From: Chondrus crispus
Lineage: Eukaryota > Rhodophyta > Florideophyceae > Gigartinales > Gigartinaceae
Reading direction: 5' to 3'
DNA: 64,000 nt
NCBI RefSeq assembly: GCF_000350225.1
Contig: NW_005179211.1
Span: 172,666 to 236,665, forward strand
Shown: positions 1-11,186 of the stretch, one piece after another
How the letters are laid out: each line of letters starts with the position of its first letter
How positions within the stretch are numbered: position 1 is the first letter of the stretch
Made by a program: the position numbers and the translations under genes
Notes under the pieces: generated by a model
What the model saw: the letters and a program-made list of their open reading frames with translations, nothing else
What the model was told of the DNA's origin: nothing
Database searches by the model: none

Positions 1-3000
1 GATCCCCACTGTGTGGGGAGGAACAGTGTCTCCCACTTCCCGAGCAATGTCAACAGAGGTTACACATATACGCTCGAGCGAACGAGGTACGATCGGACAA
101 TTTTTTTGTCAACAATGCCCGTTGAGTTGTCAGGTAGCTTGCCCTTGGCGAATTCGCAGCTTCTCTCTAAGTAGGAGGGATTCCCCTCGCTAAAGAGAAA
201 CTAAAACGAATACGAGTTCCGACACATCCGTTATAGTCAAGGGCATGAACGACCGACCGCCCAGAAATCGAGCGCACGTCCGTGCTTGCGCGTCCCATAC
301 GATACGATTTGTGCTCCTCCATTTATCTCGTTTCATCTCCTTGATCCTCGAGGATGGTTGATGACGTTTCACGTCCGTGACCAACATCCTGGCGACCAGT
401 TCAACAGTAGCGATAGACATTATTGACGGGACCCCGGCCTCGTTCGGGGTCATAAATAATTCTTACGACCAGTGGTGACTCGTCCGAAGCTCTGTCGCTG
501 GCAGCGAGCTGTCTGGCAGTTTTTGTTTCCTTGCTTGGGCTCTTGGACAGGGTCCTAAGTGAGCCTTTCGTGGGGCTTCTATGAACCCTTTTGGCTCGTC
601 GAGATAGAGTCACTCGTCACTAAAAGAAATGTACATGAACAGGTAAAGGAGAGGACCCAAAAAAAACGAAAGACGAAGCGGGCGTGCTAGAAAGGAAGAG
701 AGACAGGAACTCTCCCTCGTCGTGGTAGTTAGTCCCATTGTGGGAAGAAAAAGAGGAGTGGTGCGACGCTCTTGGCTCCGTTATGAATAATACGAGCACA
801 AGCTGACCCTCACAGGGCTACAGATTAGCTTGTCAATTTCTCTCTTCTTTCCATTTTCTCTCTTCTGGTGACCACGACGTGGTCGGTTGTGATGGAACGT
901 CCGGTGAGCTGCTTCCAGGTTCCATAAAAAGTGCTCAACGCTACGAGATGCGGGTTCGTCCACAGCGGGGCGTATCTCGCCACATCTCTCGATATCCTAA
1001 GTACAGCATTGCCTCTTCGGCTCCCCCTCAATCGCGAGTAGGCCGCGACGCGGGCGTCGCTTGGTGTATCCCGTGGGCTTGTCTGAAGTCTTTTTTGCGA
1101 CGATCGTCGGTCGTCTACCAGACGATCCGTTTTCTTCTACTTCTTCTCTGTAACGAGGTCCTGTTGAGCGATAGAAAACAAAACAAAAACATTGACAAAA
1201 GAAAAGATATAAGCGCGAGCGGATGAAGTTGTCTCGACAGAGGCGACGTTCGTCGTGGTCGCGATTCGTGTACAGTACACTTATCCCAAAAAGGCTCAGC
1301 GTCCCATGCGCTCGACCATGTTGCTCTTTCCTTAAAATTAGTTAAAAATTCCGAGCGGTGTCCTGTGTTCCACTTGGGCATCGCGACACTTGTCGATCTT
1401 CACGGGATGTTGTTGCGGTGTACTCGGGGGTGTCCGGAAGTAACACCCCCTCGAATTACATTCCGGGATGTCCCGCAGCTTACGCGATGGGCCATCCAAC
1501 GACAACTGCCTGCCCTTCGGACTCTCCCCTCCCATCGTGGTGCATCTCTTCATCCTCAAGAGGTACGCCTCCCACGCCTCCGTCACCCGTTCCTACTACG
1601 CCCTCGAATTGGTCGTATCTCGCATCATCCACCTCCTGTCGATCCGCCTCACTCGCGTGCCCCGGCATCTCAACCACGTCTTTTCCACGCCTTCCCCCTA
1701 GACTCGAAAGTTATCCCTTTTGCCAATCTGGCCCAATCCTCCATGCGCTCCGAAAAGAAAAAGTGTCGTTATTGTTCCTGGGGGGAGGTTCTTGGACTTA
1801 TCTAAACCCGTACATTGAAGTTCACTCAACTTGTGCCTCATAAAGGCTATGTTTGAAGGGCTCAACGCCCTTGGCAGGGTCGGCCTTCCCCGGCCGCGAC
1901 GATCATGCGGAGCTGGAATAATTCTCGATGAGGCGTCATTGAGGATTGTAGGAAATCTCCCTTGTTACAGTCCAATGCAGACGACGCCCTCATTAGCTAA
2001 CATCGATTCGATGCACACGACAATCGCGTTTCCTTCCCTCATAGTTGTTCGAGTTGCGGGGATACGGCTTACTAAGCCGTCGTCGATGACGTTCCACATT
2101 GTAAAAATGCTGTCTCTCTCCCCTGAGATCGTCCCTTGGGTTTCAATCCATTTCGCACCTGTGACGAGATCCTGCTGGACTTCATCACTACCGTGCGCGT
2201 CCGACTCTTTGCGCTCCCCCTCGCCGCGTCATCGACGTTCCCCTTCCTCGCTGATTACCCCTGTCTTCGCTTCCTTCGGAAGTGTCCTCCTGCTTTTTGC
2301 GATGCCACTGTATGCTATCCATGTCAAACCCAAATTCCAATTCTTCTCCCGGTCGTGAGCTCCGTTGTTCCTTTTCGTCATCATCCCCATTCGGGACTTT
2401 GACAACGCGCCCTTCTCCCGCGACCTTCTTCTTACTGTCTCCTTCTAATCTTTGTAGACCGGATGACTGGCCTCCGCAGTACGGGGTCATGTCCCTGACA
2501 TCACCTAAAAAGTAAAACCGACACCAGCAGACCTGAAGAGATAAAGAAAAGAGAAATGCCAGGGAAGTGGGGTGATAGTAGCCAATTTGTAAGTACATCG
2601 CTCGCAGTGCAGAAAAACGTATGTGCGCGACAGTGTCCATGCCTGTTGATCAGGCTCCACAATAGCTTCTCTCAATAAAGACGTTGGTCTTGGAGGGGTG
2701 CGTGTTACCAACGGGTTTGTGACGCTTTGTGGCCGTCAGCGGGTGTCTTGCACGGTTTTCGATCTTAGCCGATGGCAAGCGACCGTCCTCTCTAGGCGCG
2801 CGTGACGGTGCAGTTCCACGCGGTCTCGGCGGAGTCAGCGCAGCGACGTCTCATATGGGCATTTCTTTTCGCTCGACGAGCAGGGTCAAATCGTGACTTT
2901 GCCGCAGAGCGGCTTTGAACATGGGTGGCGCCGACTGTGGGGCGACAACAACCAAAAAATTCGTTTTGATCAAAAGACGTCCCACGGGGTCATACCGCTG

Positions 3001-3152
3001 ATCCCAATTGTCACTTCACGTGTGTCCGAAAACGGGTTGCGCGTCAGTCCCTTCGCTCTCACTTTCCTCGTGCGCCAACCTCGCGGACCCGTTCCTTCCT
3101 CGAATTTCTGATTTCTCCCTTATTCCTAAACTACTAAGTCTACTTACGATGG
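1..3152 (-). other. 3' accessory/untranslated region of element A1
   Basis: No intact gene is visible. Beyond pol the sequence remains alignable to A2, notably 2490-2100 against 48210-48500 and 2060-1930 against 48500-48640. On the minus strand a pyrimidine-rich stretch ending in CTTCAG, then TTTTTAG (about 2555-2510), looks like a splice acceptor in front of a short charged ORF that both copies share in part. The region left of about 1800 has no clear counterpart that I could see. Confidence 0.45.
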
Positions 3153-3509
3153 CTATCCTTGTTGTGCGAGCGACGCTTGCGCAGGTAAAGGCAGCCTTTT
3201 CCTTCGGAAATATGTGACTATCGCGCTGCGGGGGATTTGCTCAATTGGTTCCCACGTTGCGTCCTCGATGGTATACCCATACCATTTCACTTTGAGAATT
3301 AATTTCTCCTCGTCGTAGCCGTGGTCCACGATCTTGTCGATCACATACTCCTGACTCTCGGCTCCTTCTTCCTGCGTGTACAACTGTCCTTCCCCCTTCC
3401 GAAGAGCCCGCGACTCATTCTCATCCTGCTCTTCCGAACCTACCATCTCTTGTAGATCGGGCGGGATGCCCGCAGCTTCCTGATTTATCAAAGGTCCGTC
3501 ATCCGTCAT
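3153..3509 (-). pseudogene. pol: pol of element A1: C-terminal chromodomain
   Basis: The last pol segment is an acidic linker followed by a chromodomain (EYVIDKIVDHGYDEEKLILK, WYGY, DATWEP). The aromatic cage positions (Y, W and the W of TWEP) are present. In chromoviruses this domain tethers integrase to modified histone tails and biases integration to heterochromatin. The stop at 3153 coincides with the natural pol stop of A2. Confidence 0.88.
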
Positions 3510-3569
3510 ATCCTTCGCTTGCGCGGCGGGTTCTTCTCGTTCCCCTTCTCGATTGAGGAACTGTAGCGC

Positions 3570-4993
3570 TTATCGTAGCCCGATTATCGGCGTGTAGTCC
3601 ATAGGACTAGGGGCTAATTCGACTCTGTCTCGCGACACGCGCTCTTCTTGGTCGCCGATGGCAATGACGACCGCATTCTCAGTTGACTCCTTCACTTGAT
3701 ACGGACCCGTAGCCACTTGGGCCAACTTATGTTTCGGCTCGGTGGCCGTGCCTTGCTCTTTCCGAAAGAATACGTATGATCCTGAAGGGATATCATACCT
3801 CGGTTTGCGAAGCCGTGCGTCAAAGTTTCGCTTGTAGCGCGCTTGTTCTTTTCGCAAGCTCTTATCAGCGCCTTTCATCAGGCTTTCCAACCACGACTCC
3901 CATTTCAGGTAGTACGCTGGATTCGAGCTAAATCCTTCTAAACTTGTCTGGGCTTGTAACGCAATGCTTCTCGGTGCCTGAGCTAACACCAGCTCGAAGG
4001 GTGCGATGTTCGTAGTTCGATGAACTTGCGTATTGTATGCTAACGTCACAGAGTCGCTAAATAGGTCCCAGTCGTTGGGGTGCTCTCCAACATATTTTCG
4101 CAACGCGGAAGTCAGCGTGCGGTTAAACCTCTCAACTTGGCCGTTGGCTTGCGGGTGGTACGTAGTCGTGAACACATTGCGTATGCCGAGAATTCGGCAG
4201 ACGTTCTGAAAGAGCCGGGCCGTGAACTGTGTTCCATTGTCGGACAGCAGCTTGACCGGCGGTCTGTACACGAATACCCAATGGTGAACGAAGGCTTGTG
4301 CGATGTGCGCTGCTGATATCTTCCTCAACGGTACGATTCATGCCAGTTTCGAGTATCGATCGCTGATGACGAGAATATACCGATTTCTTCTTTTAGTTGT
4401 AATTAGCTCGCCGAGTATGTCGATGGCGACAAATTCCAGCGGAGCTTTGGGCGTGAACAGCTTCATTTCCTTCGTGTTTCTTCTTAACTTCACCCTTTCC
4501 CGCGCACATGCGGCGCAATTCTTCGCGACTGCATAGCAGTCTAGGGCCATCGTACGCCAGTAAAAATATCTTCTCACTGTCTTGTAAAGTTTCCTGCCTC
4601 CCGGGTGCCCTGCCAATTTTGCGTAGTGGCTCAACCCTAGGACGCGGTCCCTTAACGATTGTGGTATCACCACTTGTACAAACTCTGCAGCGGTACGGCA
4701 TAGAGTTCCTTCCAATTCTTCGGTCTGCATGCTGAACGTTCTCACCTTTCTGGCGTCCATTTCTTCCTTGATGCGGTTGCAGAAGGGGTCGACGGCTTGC
4801 TCGCGAATGAGCTCCTCCGCAGTGACAGCTTGGAATTGATCGAGGCGATCAGGGGCGGTCCCCCCCTCAAGAGCGAGGATGCCGTCTAACGCGTCAAAAC
4901 TGTCCTCGTCCTCCACTGTACCCTCGGCCGGTTCGGCCATAAAGAGTGGGATTTCGTCGTCGATTTCGTCGACGGTTTCTCCTGCGGTCCGCA
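3570..4993 (-). pseudogene. pol: pol of element A1: integrase
   Basis: An N-terminal zinc-binding part (HYAKLAGHPGG...CAAC) precedes the DDE core: AIDILGEL, LLSDNGTQF and GQVERFNRTL carry the two Asp and the Glu. The GPY/F-like part (GPYQVKES, VSRDRVEL) follows. A TGA near 4336 replaces the CGA (Arg) present in A2 (KLVRTVPL), a CpG-type transition. A further stop at 3570 separates it from the chromodomain part. Confidence 0.9.
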
Positions 4994-5453
4994 ATCTTGA
5001 CAAGGCGTCAGCTTGGCTGTTCGCCTTGCCCTTCTTGTACTTGATTTCGAAATCGAATTCCGAGAGGCGGAGCCTCCATCGGATTAATCTCCCGCTGGGG
5101 TCGGTTACGTTCATCAACCACCTCAATGAGGCATGGTCGGTATGCACAATGAAGTGCTCGCCATATAGATATGGTCTTAAAGTCTGTATGGCCTAAATTA
5201 CCGCTAGACATTCTTTTTCTGATACAGAATAGTTTCTCTCGGCTGCTGCTAACGTTCTTGAAAAGAACCCGATGGGTTTACGTTGCACATCCGGATGCGT
5301 TTGAAATAATGCAGCTCCTATTTGATAGTCGCTTGCATCGGTATCTACCGAGTAGGGTAGGTCCTTCTTCGGCAGCGCCAAAACCGACTGTGCCAAGATG
5401 GCGTCCTTGAGCTTATGAAAAGCTTTTTCGCACGGTTCGTCGAATCCTTCCAA
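4994..5453 (-). pseudogene. pol: pol of element A1: RNase H, with a UAG stop shared with A2
   Basis: The RNase H domain has the acidic residues expected for the family: TDASDYQIGA, SEKECLAVI and HTDHASLRWL. It ends in ADALSRL. A TAG at 5193-5195 follows CLAVI, where element M and the family pattern have Trp (CLAIVWA). A2 carries the same TAG at the same codon (45405-45407). The domain would remove the RNA strand from the RNA:DNA hybrid. Confidence 0.87.
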
Positions 5454-5462
5454 CTGGACCGG

Positions 5463-6511
5463 TTATCCCTTCTTCAATAGTTGATTGAGCGGATGCGCGA
5501 TTTTCGTGTAATGTGGGACAAACCTGCGGTAGACATTGCAAAGTCCCAGGAAGCTTCTGAGCTGTGTCTGCGTTTGGGGGTACCGCACTTGTTCCAACGC
5601 GGCGGTTCGCGCGACATCGACTTCTAGCGTACCTGGGCGGACGACGTAGTCCAGGTACTTGATCTTTTCGACGAAAAATTCGCACTTGCGAAGCTTGACC
5701 TTGACACCTGCCTTTTCCAATACGGAAGTATTTCATCCACGTGCACGATGTGCTCCTTTCACGACTTGCTAAAAATCATTATGTCATCCAGATACGCCAA
5801 ACAGCATTTCCAACGGAACGGAGAGAGCAAGATATCCATTGCTCTCTGGAACGTCGCTGGCGCGTTGGTTAGCCCGAAGGGCATTCTTGAGAAGCGATAC
5901 AGACCTGAGTGACACGAAAATGCGGTCTTGTCGCGGTCGCACTCAGGGATAGGCATCTGCCAATATCCCGAGATCGCGTCCAACGCGGAGAAAACCTTGG
6001 TGTCACCAAGCGAGTCCAGACACTCATCCATGCGCGGTAAAGGGTACGTGTCCTTCACCGTTACCGCATTTAACCTGCGGTAGTCTACGCAAAAGCGCAT
6101 CGAACCGTCCGGCTTGGGCACTAATAAAACGGGCGGCGCCCATTCTGACTGCGCCGGTTCGATGACTCCTGCTTCTAACATCTTCTGTACTTCTGCGTCC
6201 TCGACCTCCCGAGCCCTTGGACCGGCTCGGTAGGGAGCTTGTGCGATGAGCCTGGTCTCCGGGACCAGCTCGATCCGGTGGACCGTGGTATTAATTTCAC
6301 GAAGGGTCCCATCCCACATCTTAGAGTACTTCTTCAACATCCGTCGGAACCGCTCGCGCAGCCGTTCCGGCAAGTGGCTCAGGTCCAGGTCCTCCACGTC
6401 CGGCGGTGGGGGCTTAATCCGCTGCTCCGGCTTCGACGATGCAGTCGCAGAGAGAGACCACTCGACCGTTCTTCTGACTGGTCCTCGCGCGCTTGATCCG
6501 ACGGTTCGCAT
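5463..6511 (-). pseudogene. pol: pol of element A1: reverse transcriptase
   Basis: The RT domain shows FCVDYRRLNAVT, FSALDAISGYWQM, RMPFGLTNAPATFQR and the catalytic YLDD (in CLAYLDDIMIFSKS). It is open from 6511 to 5759, where a TGA replaces the Trp present in A2 (SKSW). A one-base loss near 5727 moves the rest (connection region, RSFLGLCNVYRRF) to another frame, open from 5720 until TAA at 5463-5465; A2 has CAA (Gln) there. The enzyme would make cDNA of the element but cannot be produced from this copy. Confidence 0.9.
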
Positions 6512-7713
6512 CTTGTCTCGCCCTTAGGCGTCTTGGTGGAATTAGGAAAATTTTCCTTCTTCCTTTCTTGAATTCCGAGAACTTCACCAATGGTGGTTTT
6601 GCTCTCGAGCACGGCCCTCGGGTGCGGTAATAATTCTGCCACCACTTTGCCTTTTTGTACCCTGACAGGGTACGTCCTAGAATTCGCAACGAGTAAACGA
6701 AATGGTCTGTCAGGCTCAACCTGAACGACACAATTCGTGCACGTCAACCCGTGCCTTTCGTACAACGACGAGTACGGCTGAACCACAACCAAGCCCGCCC
6801 TCTTCGAGGTGCATTCCACGACCCGTTGCGTCCCTGGCTCGATAGTCGTGGCTCTTGCCACTTTTACCTTTGGGGAAATTCGCTCCCCCTTTCCATCATT
6901 CTCGTCCTCTCCCGGGACGAGATTCTTCTTCCCTTTTCTCGTCGAGAACTGCCTAACTATCGGAACCTCCGAGAAATCCGCCAACTCAACCGTTCTCTTC
7001 CTTGGATAAATTGCTTCCACATACCGCTCACAGTAGTCCGCGCCTAGAATTAGCGGGACTGCTAGTGTTTCGCATACAATAAACTCGGCTGCGGCCACAA
7101 ATTTTCCAAGCCTCACAGGCATTCTAATTGTGCCGAGAGTTCGGAGTGGCCTATTGTTCGCCTCGCCAATATCTTGGGTCGGTCCGTAGGACACCAACAT
7201 TTCCATTCCTGCCGGAAGTTCCGACCTTCGAACCAAATTCGGTCCGGCACCTGTGTCCAACACGGACAACACTCGACTCATCAATCCGACCGTTGGTCCA
7301 ATGTCCGCGTAAACTTTGTAGTTTGTTCGCGCGAGGACCAAGATCTTTTGAGGACATTCTTGTCGCTTAACCCTGTACCAGGGCCTGCGAATTTGATCCA
7401 TCGGACGATCCTTGCCTCGACTTAGAATTTTCTTGACAACAGTCGGCTCCTTTGGCTTACCCCCTATTTCAACTACCTCCTCGTCAAGGCCTTGCCTTCT
7501 TGCTAGAGACGGGGAACGGTACTGAGTCCCGGACGCAGTACGTTGAACCTGCGCCTCTCGTGACTCCCTCGAGATTCCCCTCTCTAGTTTCCCTGCGGCT
7601 GCGGGTTCCTTCTCACGTCCGACGACGCGGGCCCCGCGGCGGGCCCTCTGAAGGGTTGGTTCGACCTCGGCGTTGAAGCACTCGGCGTGCTCGCCGTCTG
7701 CGAATCGAACCAA
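6379..7713 (-). pseudogene. pol: pol of element A1: linker and aspartic protease
   Basis: This is the first section of pol, in the -1 frame of gag and overlapping its end. The retropepsin motif LDTGAGPN lies near residues 152-159, preceded by VLARTNYKVYADIG and followed by ILGADYCERYVEAIYP, which corresponds to the flap and second half of the domain. The protease would cleave Gag-Pol. This frame ends at 6379 because of a small deletion near 6440-6460; the RT frame takes over from 6511. A2 has the same segment at 43261-44265, and element M at 26822-28420. Confidence 0.88.
7584..7593 (-). promoter_or_regulatory. Programmed -1 frameshift site at the gag stop (element A1)
   Basis: The last gag codons read CAG GGA AAC TAG, so G GGA AAC is a perfect X XXY YYZ slippery heptamer directly before the stop. 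The pol frame is exactly -1 relative to gag and is already open here. A2 has GGAAAAC and M has GAAAAAC at the same place. I did not establish a downstream pseudoknot. Confidence 0.75.
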
Positions 7714-9900
7714 TTCTTGACCTTCAGATAACTCGTCGATGATATCCCTAATCCCTCCATCGGAGACAACGCCTCATAATTTCCCAAAACTCGGTGCATT
7801 TCCCGGAGGGAAAGAATGCACGTTGGCGCGGCGTGCCCCTTTTCGTAACAGTGATAGCACACCAGTCCGTGCTTCTTGACGGGATATTGCGGCCTAGGTC
7901 CTCCACGGGCCGACGGCCTTCCTTTATGTTGCGGCCTTCCCATCCAGCCTGGCCTTCGAAACGTTGTACCATTGTCTTCCATCGGAATGCGCGGCGCCGG
8001 CGTGTGGCCGCGCCCCCGGAACATCATCACGGGATCCGTGGGCTCTGAAAACGACTCCGTCGTGTATGTGGGCGTCGGTAAAGTTGACGACCAGCTTGCC
8101 CCGTAGTCCTCGTGTCCGTAGCCCTCCGATGGCTCAATAAAATTGCGTTCGGCTACCAATGCTCGTTCATAATGATTTTGGCTACGTTCGTGCGCACCGT
8201 GTTCATCTGACGCGGAGATTGACTCGGCCAAGTGGACGGCGGCGTGACCTTTACGACCGGGATAAGAAGCCCTCGGCTTCTTCCCCGCCCTGAACGTCGA
8301 CGGCGTCTCAATCGTGACCTTCTTGGTCTTCTTGTCCTTGGCGCGGCTCGCCGAGCCATGCGCCTTTGCGTAATTTACCAATCTCAAAAATGAGACATCT
8401 CGGTTATCTTGTTGATACTGCGAGACCATGGGCTTAATACTGGCATCTAGCCCCTCCATGAACATGGTCATCTGCTCCTCCGTAGAATAAACATTCTCAC
8501 AGCGATTACTCGCGTCTGTTAGGCGAATGTAAAATTCCACCTCGTTTTCAGACGGTCTTTGCTGAACTTCTCGCAATGCGGGCACGGCTCGACGGATCGC
8601 CTCGTCGGTTGCGAAACTCCTCAACAACCACTGTACGGCCTCCGGCCAAACGGACACCTTTCCGTGATGGGACCCGGCCGTCTGAGACACAGAAGTGTAC
8701 TGTCTCAAGGTGATGCCGCTTAGAAATTCGGGCAACAAGCGGATCGCTTGCCCCTCGTTCATCTCTTGAGTATCAAACTCTTGAACTAACTTTGCCGAAA
8801 AATCCAACACAAGGACCCCGTCCTCACCTGTGAACGTGTTGTCCTTCTTCACCTTAGGCGGAATATCTCTCCTGATTTTTCGCAAGGTGGTCCGCCGGGA
8901 ACTTGACAAATATGTCTGCGGGTTCCGCAAGCGGTACGTTCGGTACGAAAGTAATTTCTTGAAGAGGTAGTTGGTCGGATTCAGCTCCTCCAACTCCTCC
9001 CATCGCGTCCCGCGCCGCGTCGCGCCGCGTTGCGACATCTTCGGGCTCCGCGTCCTTGTCTCTCCGCGAGGCGGACGAAGTGACTCCGCCTCGTCTGGAG
9101 GAAATTTTCTTGCTTGACGAAATTCCGTTTCCTTCTTCTGAACGGCGTTCGGAATCGCCCGAATGGTTCGACGAATCGCCGTTACCATCTTCGGAGGGAC
9201 CAAGCGACTCTGACTGTGAGTCGCGGTCCTCCGGATCGTCACTACAGTGACCCTTGCTTGCACGTCGCTTGTCCTTCTTCGGGGGCTTCGACTTGGAGCT
9301 CCGCTGACGAGCGGGCTTGTCCTTCTTCGACCGACGGTCGCCCTCTTTACCCGAAGGGAGCGGCTCGTCGTCCGATCCTTGCGGAGCTTGATCCGCGGCC
9401 TGCTCAAGGTCCTTGAGATGTTGCGCGGCGCGATCGAATCGGTCATCGATGCTTGTTCTAAATTTTCCTAAGGACTCCAAGGCTTGATTCGCGTCGCGTC
9501 TCGCGTCCTTGACCGAAAGCTTCAATGAAGCGAGGACCTCCGGCTCGATACCGTCCGTCCCGTCGCCATTTTTTGTCCCGGCGAGTCCCACCCGCGCGGT
9601 CAGCTCTTCCAACGCCGTGTGGAACTCGGAATTTTGCAACTCAAGTTGCTTTTGCAATAGGGCTATTTCATCCTCGAGAATTTTCGTATTCTCTGGGCTA
9701 ATTTTGCTGCCCATCTTCTCGAACTTCTCGTTGAGGTCATTCTTGTCGGCGGCAATCCCCGTAGGGGATTCTTGATCTCCGGGATCCGTGGCCGTATTGG
9801 CCTGGCTCCGGGTGCGAGGACCCCTCGGGATCTTCGACGCCCGTGCCGATCCGCCTCTACTCGCCCCGGGACCTACGTCCCCGGGCGCGCTTGTTGACAT
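7584..9900 (-). pseudogene. gag: gag polyprotein of element A1, frameshifted by a 10-bp duplication
   Basis: The capsid-like gag starts at ATG 9900 (MSTSAPGD...). The N-terminal part has a helical, coiled-coil-like stretch followed by Lys/Arg/Ser/Glu-rich low complexity, open to 8854. The capsid core (LNPTNYLFKK..., GEDGVLVLDF..., EGLDASIKPM) and a canonical CX2CX4HX4C zinc knuckle (CYHCYEKGHAAPTC) lie in another frame, open to the stop at 7584. Both halves match the single gag of element M, which shows that they belong together. The frame is broken by a tandem 10-bp repeat (CGCGCCGCGT twice, 9011-9030) that A2 has only once. The product would package element RNA in virus-like particles. Confidence 0.88.
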
Positions 9901-9993
9901 CGTTCGGCGTAGCGAACGAACCTTAAAAAAAATACGAACAAAAAATAGAAAGAGACTCCGTTACCCAGACCAACTTCCTTGTCGTCGACACAA

Positions 9994-10011
9994 TTCTAGG
10001 TCGGGAGACCA
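9994..10011 (-). other. Primer-binding site of element A1
   Basis: TGGTCTCCCGACCTAGAA follows the 5' LTR after 4 bp. The leading TGG pairs with the CCA end of a tRNA. The identical 18-mer sits at the same place in element M (30850-30867), so the three elements share a primer tRNA. I cannot assign the isoacceptor from the sequence. Confidence 0.85.
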
Positions 10012-10015
10012 CTTT

Positions 10016-11053
10016 TGTATTGCAATGTGCCTGGCAGGCCGCGAAAACAGTTTGACGGTCAAACAAAAAGAAGAAAAACAGCAACAGCAACAACCACTGC
10101 CGATGGCAAGCGCTACGGAGCGTTCGAGACTCCTTTTCCCCTTGTGTCGGTTTGCGGCCCACGGTAGCTCGACTCCGACGGGGGGTTTAAGGAAAGATAC
10201 CCGGCCCGGGAGGATAATGGTGGTAGAGACTTGTGAAGACTTGAGTGCTCGACGAGTGCGGGTTGGGCTTGTCTACGAGAATGTAACCGCGGTTCGCTGG
10301 GTTGTAAGGCCAATGCTCGACGAGCGTCTTCAGCACCTTGGGTATAATTCAAGGTCTTCGACGGGGGCTTGTTCAGCACTACCCGACGGGATCGTAACCG
10401 TGTAACAACGCTACTACCGACGTGTTGCCCGATTGCTAAAAACACCCTCACCAGCGCGATCGCGATCGCGGTAGGCGGTACCAACTCTGTCTTAGACAGT
10501 AAGACCTTCGACGGAGGCGTCGTTACGACAGCCTTCCGACCGAACGTGAAACAGTAGCAGCGCTACACAACGTGTTGCTCGATGGCTAAAACACCTACAC
10601 CGGATCGGTGGCAACCGACTCCAATGGAACCAACACAATTAAGGGAAAAATAGATGTAGAGATAGATAGGGAGAGGAATTAAAGATAGAAAAGGTAAAAG
10701 GTTAAGGAAAAGGAATGGGACCCCGAGCAATAGAGGATGTCGCTAGCAGCGCAGAAGGGAAGCGCGTCGCGTGAACGGAAGCGGTCTTCGACGAAGGCGA
10801 GATCTAACTCCGGCAACTCGGGTTGGTTTATTGACTTTGTCGGTCAAAGGGCTAAGTTGTATAGAGCCCCGCCGGAGCGAGTACAGTAGCTCCCGGCTCT
10901 AGATTCTAGATCTAATTAGTAAATAAATTAAATAATTAAAATAATCGTGCACTTCGTCGCACACGTGTGTCCCCCAAACCCGGACTACAGTATCCAATTT
11001 GTTTCCTTTTTCACTTCTTTTCACTCCCCTTGTCAGGTGCGTATTGCACTACA
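10016..11053 (-). repeat. 5' LTR of element A1
   Basis: On the minus strand the LTR starts TGTAGTGCAATACGCACC and ends with TTGCAATACA, giving TG...CA ends and short imperfect inverted termini. The right boundary matches the start of the LTR pair of A2, and the left boundary lies 4 bp from the primer-binding site. The length is 1038 bp against 963-964 bp in A2, and the sequence is clearly diverged. A TATA-like TATACAA lies in the middle, near 10858. The flanking CTAGG at 11054-11058 should be the target duplication, but its partner is outside the window. Confidence 0.88.
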
Positions 11054-11186
11054 CTAGGATCAATTGTCGTGTTAATTGAGCCCTCCATCACATCCGCAAA
11101 CAATGCTTTTGCCACCTCCATCCTGTCGCGCACCTGTGAGGATGGATCATTCCGAGACGCTTGAGCAGACTTCCCTTTCCGCGTCA
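11054..11186 (-). pseudogene. N-terminal ORF cut by element A1
   Basis: An ATG at 11186 opens a frame (MTRKGKSAQASRNDPS..., 44-45 residues, basic then helical) that runs into the LTR of A1 at 11053. It may be the start of a host or transposon gene interrupted by that insertion; the remainder would lie beyond the left edge. I do not recognise the family. Confidence 0.3.

Larger units (their letters stand above)
1..11053 (-). mobile_element. Ty3/gypsy LTR retrotransposon A1 (chromodomain type), 3' end outside window
   Basis: On the minus strand the order is 5' LTR, primer-binding site, gag, protease, RT, RNase H, integrase, chromodomain, then about 3.1 kb of 3' sequence running off the window edge. 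RT before integrase places it in Ty3/gypsy, and the terminal chromodomain makes it chromovirus-like. It belongs to the same family as the element at 39585-54501: the proteins are near-identical along their length and the LTRs are related. Comparison with that copy suggests roughly 3 kb more, including a 3' LTR, beyond the left edge. The coding region has at least six stops or frameshifts, so this copy is not autonomous. Confidence 0.93.

Noticed and set aside
1831-2358. Plus-strand ORF in A1, with a similar frame at 48211-48558 (minus) in A2
   Set aside because: It is antisense to a shared short sense frame and only moderately alike. Similarity is expected from nucleotide homology of the two copies, and there is no independent sign of coding. 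It is unrelated to the conserved antisense ORF family.
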